From assembly GCF_013186535.1 (NCBI RefSeq), contig NZ_JABMCZ010000001.1:1736001-1800000 (forward strand): a stretch of DNA of 64,000 bases, read 5' to 3'. The notes beneath the pieces were generated by a model. The model worked only from the letters and a program-made list of their open reading frames with translations, was not told where the DNA came from and did no database searches. This DNA comes from Nocardia terpenica. GTDB lineage: Bacteria; Actinomycetota; Actinomycetes; Mycobacteriales; Mycobacteriaceae. Both the position numbers and the translations under genes were made by a program. The stretch's first letter is position 1. Every line of letters begins with the position of its first letter. Positions 63,670-64,000 of this stretch are shown piece after piece.

Positions 63670-64000
63670 CCGAGAACAAGGAAACGGCGGAGGTCGCACC
63701 CGCCGATCTGCCCCCGCTGCTGCAGCGGGTGCACATGGTCGGCATCGGCGGGGCCGGGATGTCCGGTATCGCGCGCATCCTGCTCTCGCGCGGCGGCGCG
63801 GTGTCCGGTTCGGACGCCAAGGAGAGCCGCAGCGTGCGGGCGCTGCGGGCGCGCGGCGCGCAGGTGCGGATCGGGCACGACGCGGGCGCTCTGGACCTGC
63901 TGCCCGGCGGCCCGACCGCGGTGGTCACCACCTACGCCGCCATCCCGAAGACCAATCCCGAACTGGTGGAGGCGAAGCGGCGCGGTGTGCCGGTGCTGCT
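63666..64000 (+). CDS. murC: UDP-MurNAc:L-alanine ligase, 3' part outside window
   Basis: The first 111 residues of MurC, which adds L-alanine to UDP-MurNAc. GTG 63666 overlaps the murG stop (GTGA). The UDP-binding opening [20 protein letters not shown] (near residues 21-40) and VSGSDAKES are diagnostic, and [25 protein letters not shown] is the usual next segment. The ATP site lies beyond the window end. The frame is open to the last base, so nothing suggests damage. Confidence 0.95.
   Translation, partial: MTENKETAEVAPADLPPLLQRVHMVGIGGAGMSGIARILLSRGGAVSGSDAKESRSVRALRARGAQVRIGHDAGALDLLPGGPTAVVTTYAAIPKTNPELVEAKRRGVPVL

Overview
The window looks like a chromosomal stretch of a mycolic-acid actinobacterium, most probably Nocardia or a close relative in the Nocardiaceae. 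The evidence is very high GC with C/G-ending codons, many GTG starts, ATGA/GTGA gene overlaps, and a gene order from about 13 kb onward that I recognise from memory as the Mycobacterium tuberculosis Rv2193-Rv2152c region: trpD, ctaE-qcrCAB, ripC, pimB', plsC, aroG, pknL, mptA, idsA2, lppM, then mraZ to murC. Carotenoid genes, a ROK glucokinase and a sulfation cluster that M. tuberculosis lacks at these places are interspersed. The species cannot be decided from the sequence alone. No rRNA, tRNA, CRISPR array, transposase or phage gene was seen.

Layout. 1-4.2 kb: a truncated SDR-like gene and an FAD oxidase (minus strand), an MFS exporter and an NAD(P)H-binding protein. 4.6-11.6 kb: an IclR regulator divergent from cysD, cysNC, a DUF1214-like gene, an SDR and a sulfotransferase, which together can make PAPS and use it. 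11.7-14.0 kb: a MaoC-type dehydratase, a secreted DUF218 protein, trpD. 14.4-18.7 kb: ctaE-qcrC-qcrA-qcrB, the cytochrome bcc-aa3 respiratory branch. 18.8-24.3 kb: a stand-alone RAM domain protein, an exonuclease/UvrC-type fusion, two NlpC/P60 peptidoglycan hydrolases (the second RipC-like) and a predicted metallopeptidase. 24.3-30.2 kb: pimB', two SRPBCC proteins, an ArsA-type ATPase, a CxxC protein, glucokinase and plsC. 30.4-36 kb: an Rv2179c-type RNase, an Rv2175c-like DNA-binding protein, pknL and aroG. 35.8-48.7 kb: crtB, mptA, crtI, idsA2, metF, a secreted protein, a glycosyltransferase, lppM, cruF-like, crtO-like and a GNAT enzyme. 48.9-64 kb: a HEPN-type protein, a DUF3040 protein, and the dcw cell-wall/division cluster mraZ-rsmH-ftsL-pbpB-murE-murF-mraY-murD-ftsW-murG-murC (murC cut by the window end).

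How the genes fit together. Most of the window serves the envelope: lipid II synthesis and septation (dcw), peptidoglycan hydrolysis (NlpC/P60), phosphatidylinositol mannosides and lipomannan (pimB', plsC, mptA, lppM), and a membrane carotenoid that the enzyme set suggests is ketolated, hydrated and glycosylated. Respiration (ctaE-qcrCAB) and aromatic amino-acid synthesis (aroG, trpD) are embedded among these genes.

The most unusual feature is a family of covarying palindromes of about 27 bp (arm GATCCCGGC or GATTCCGGC, loop GTGCTTTTG). There are at least 12 recognisable copies, mostly between genes and often as inverted pairs. Several carry a short tandem array of 23-26 bp units, always on the same side of the palindrome, each array with its own unit sequence. 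One copy with its array lies in frame inside murF, and another supplies the last codons of the cruF-like gene. I do not recognise this family from the literature.
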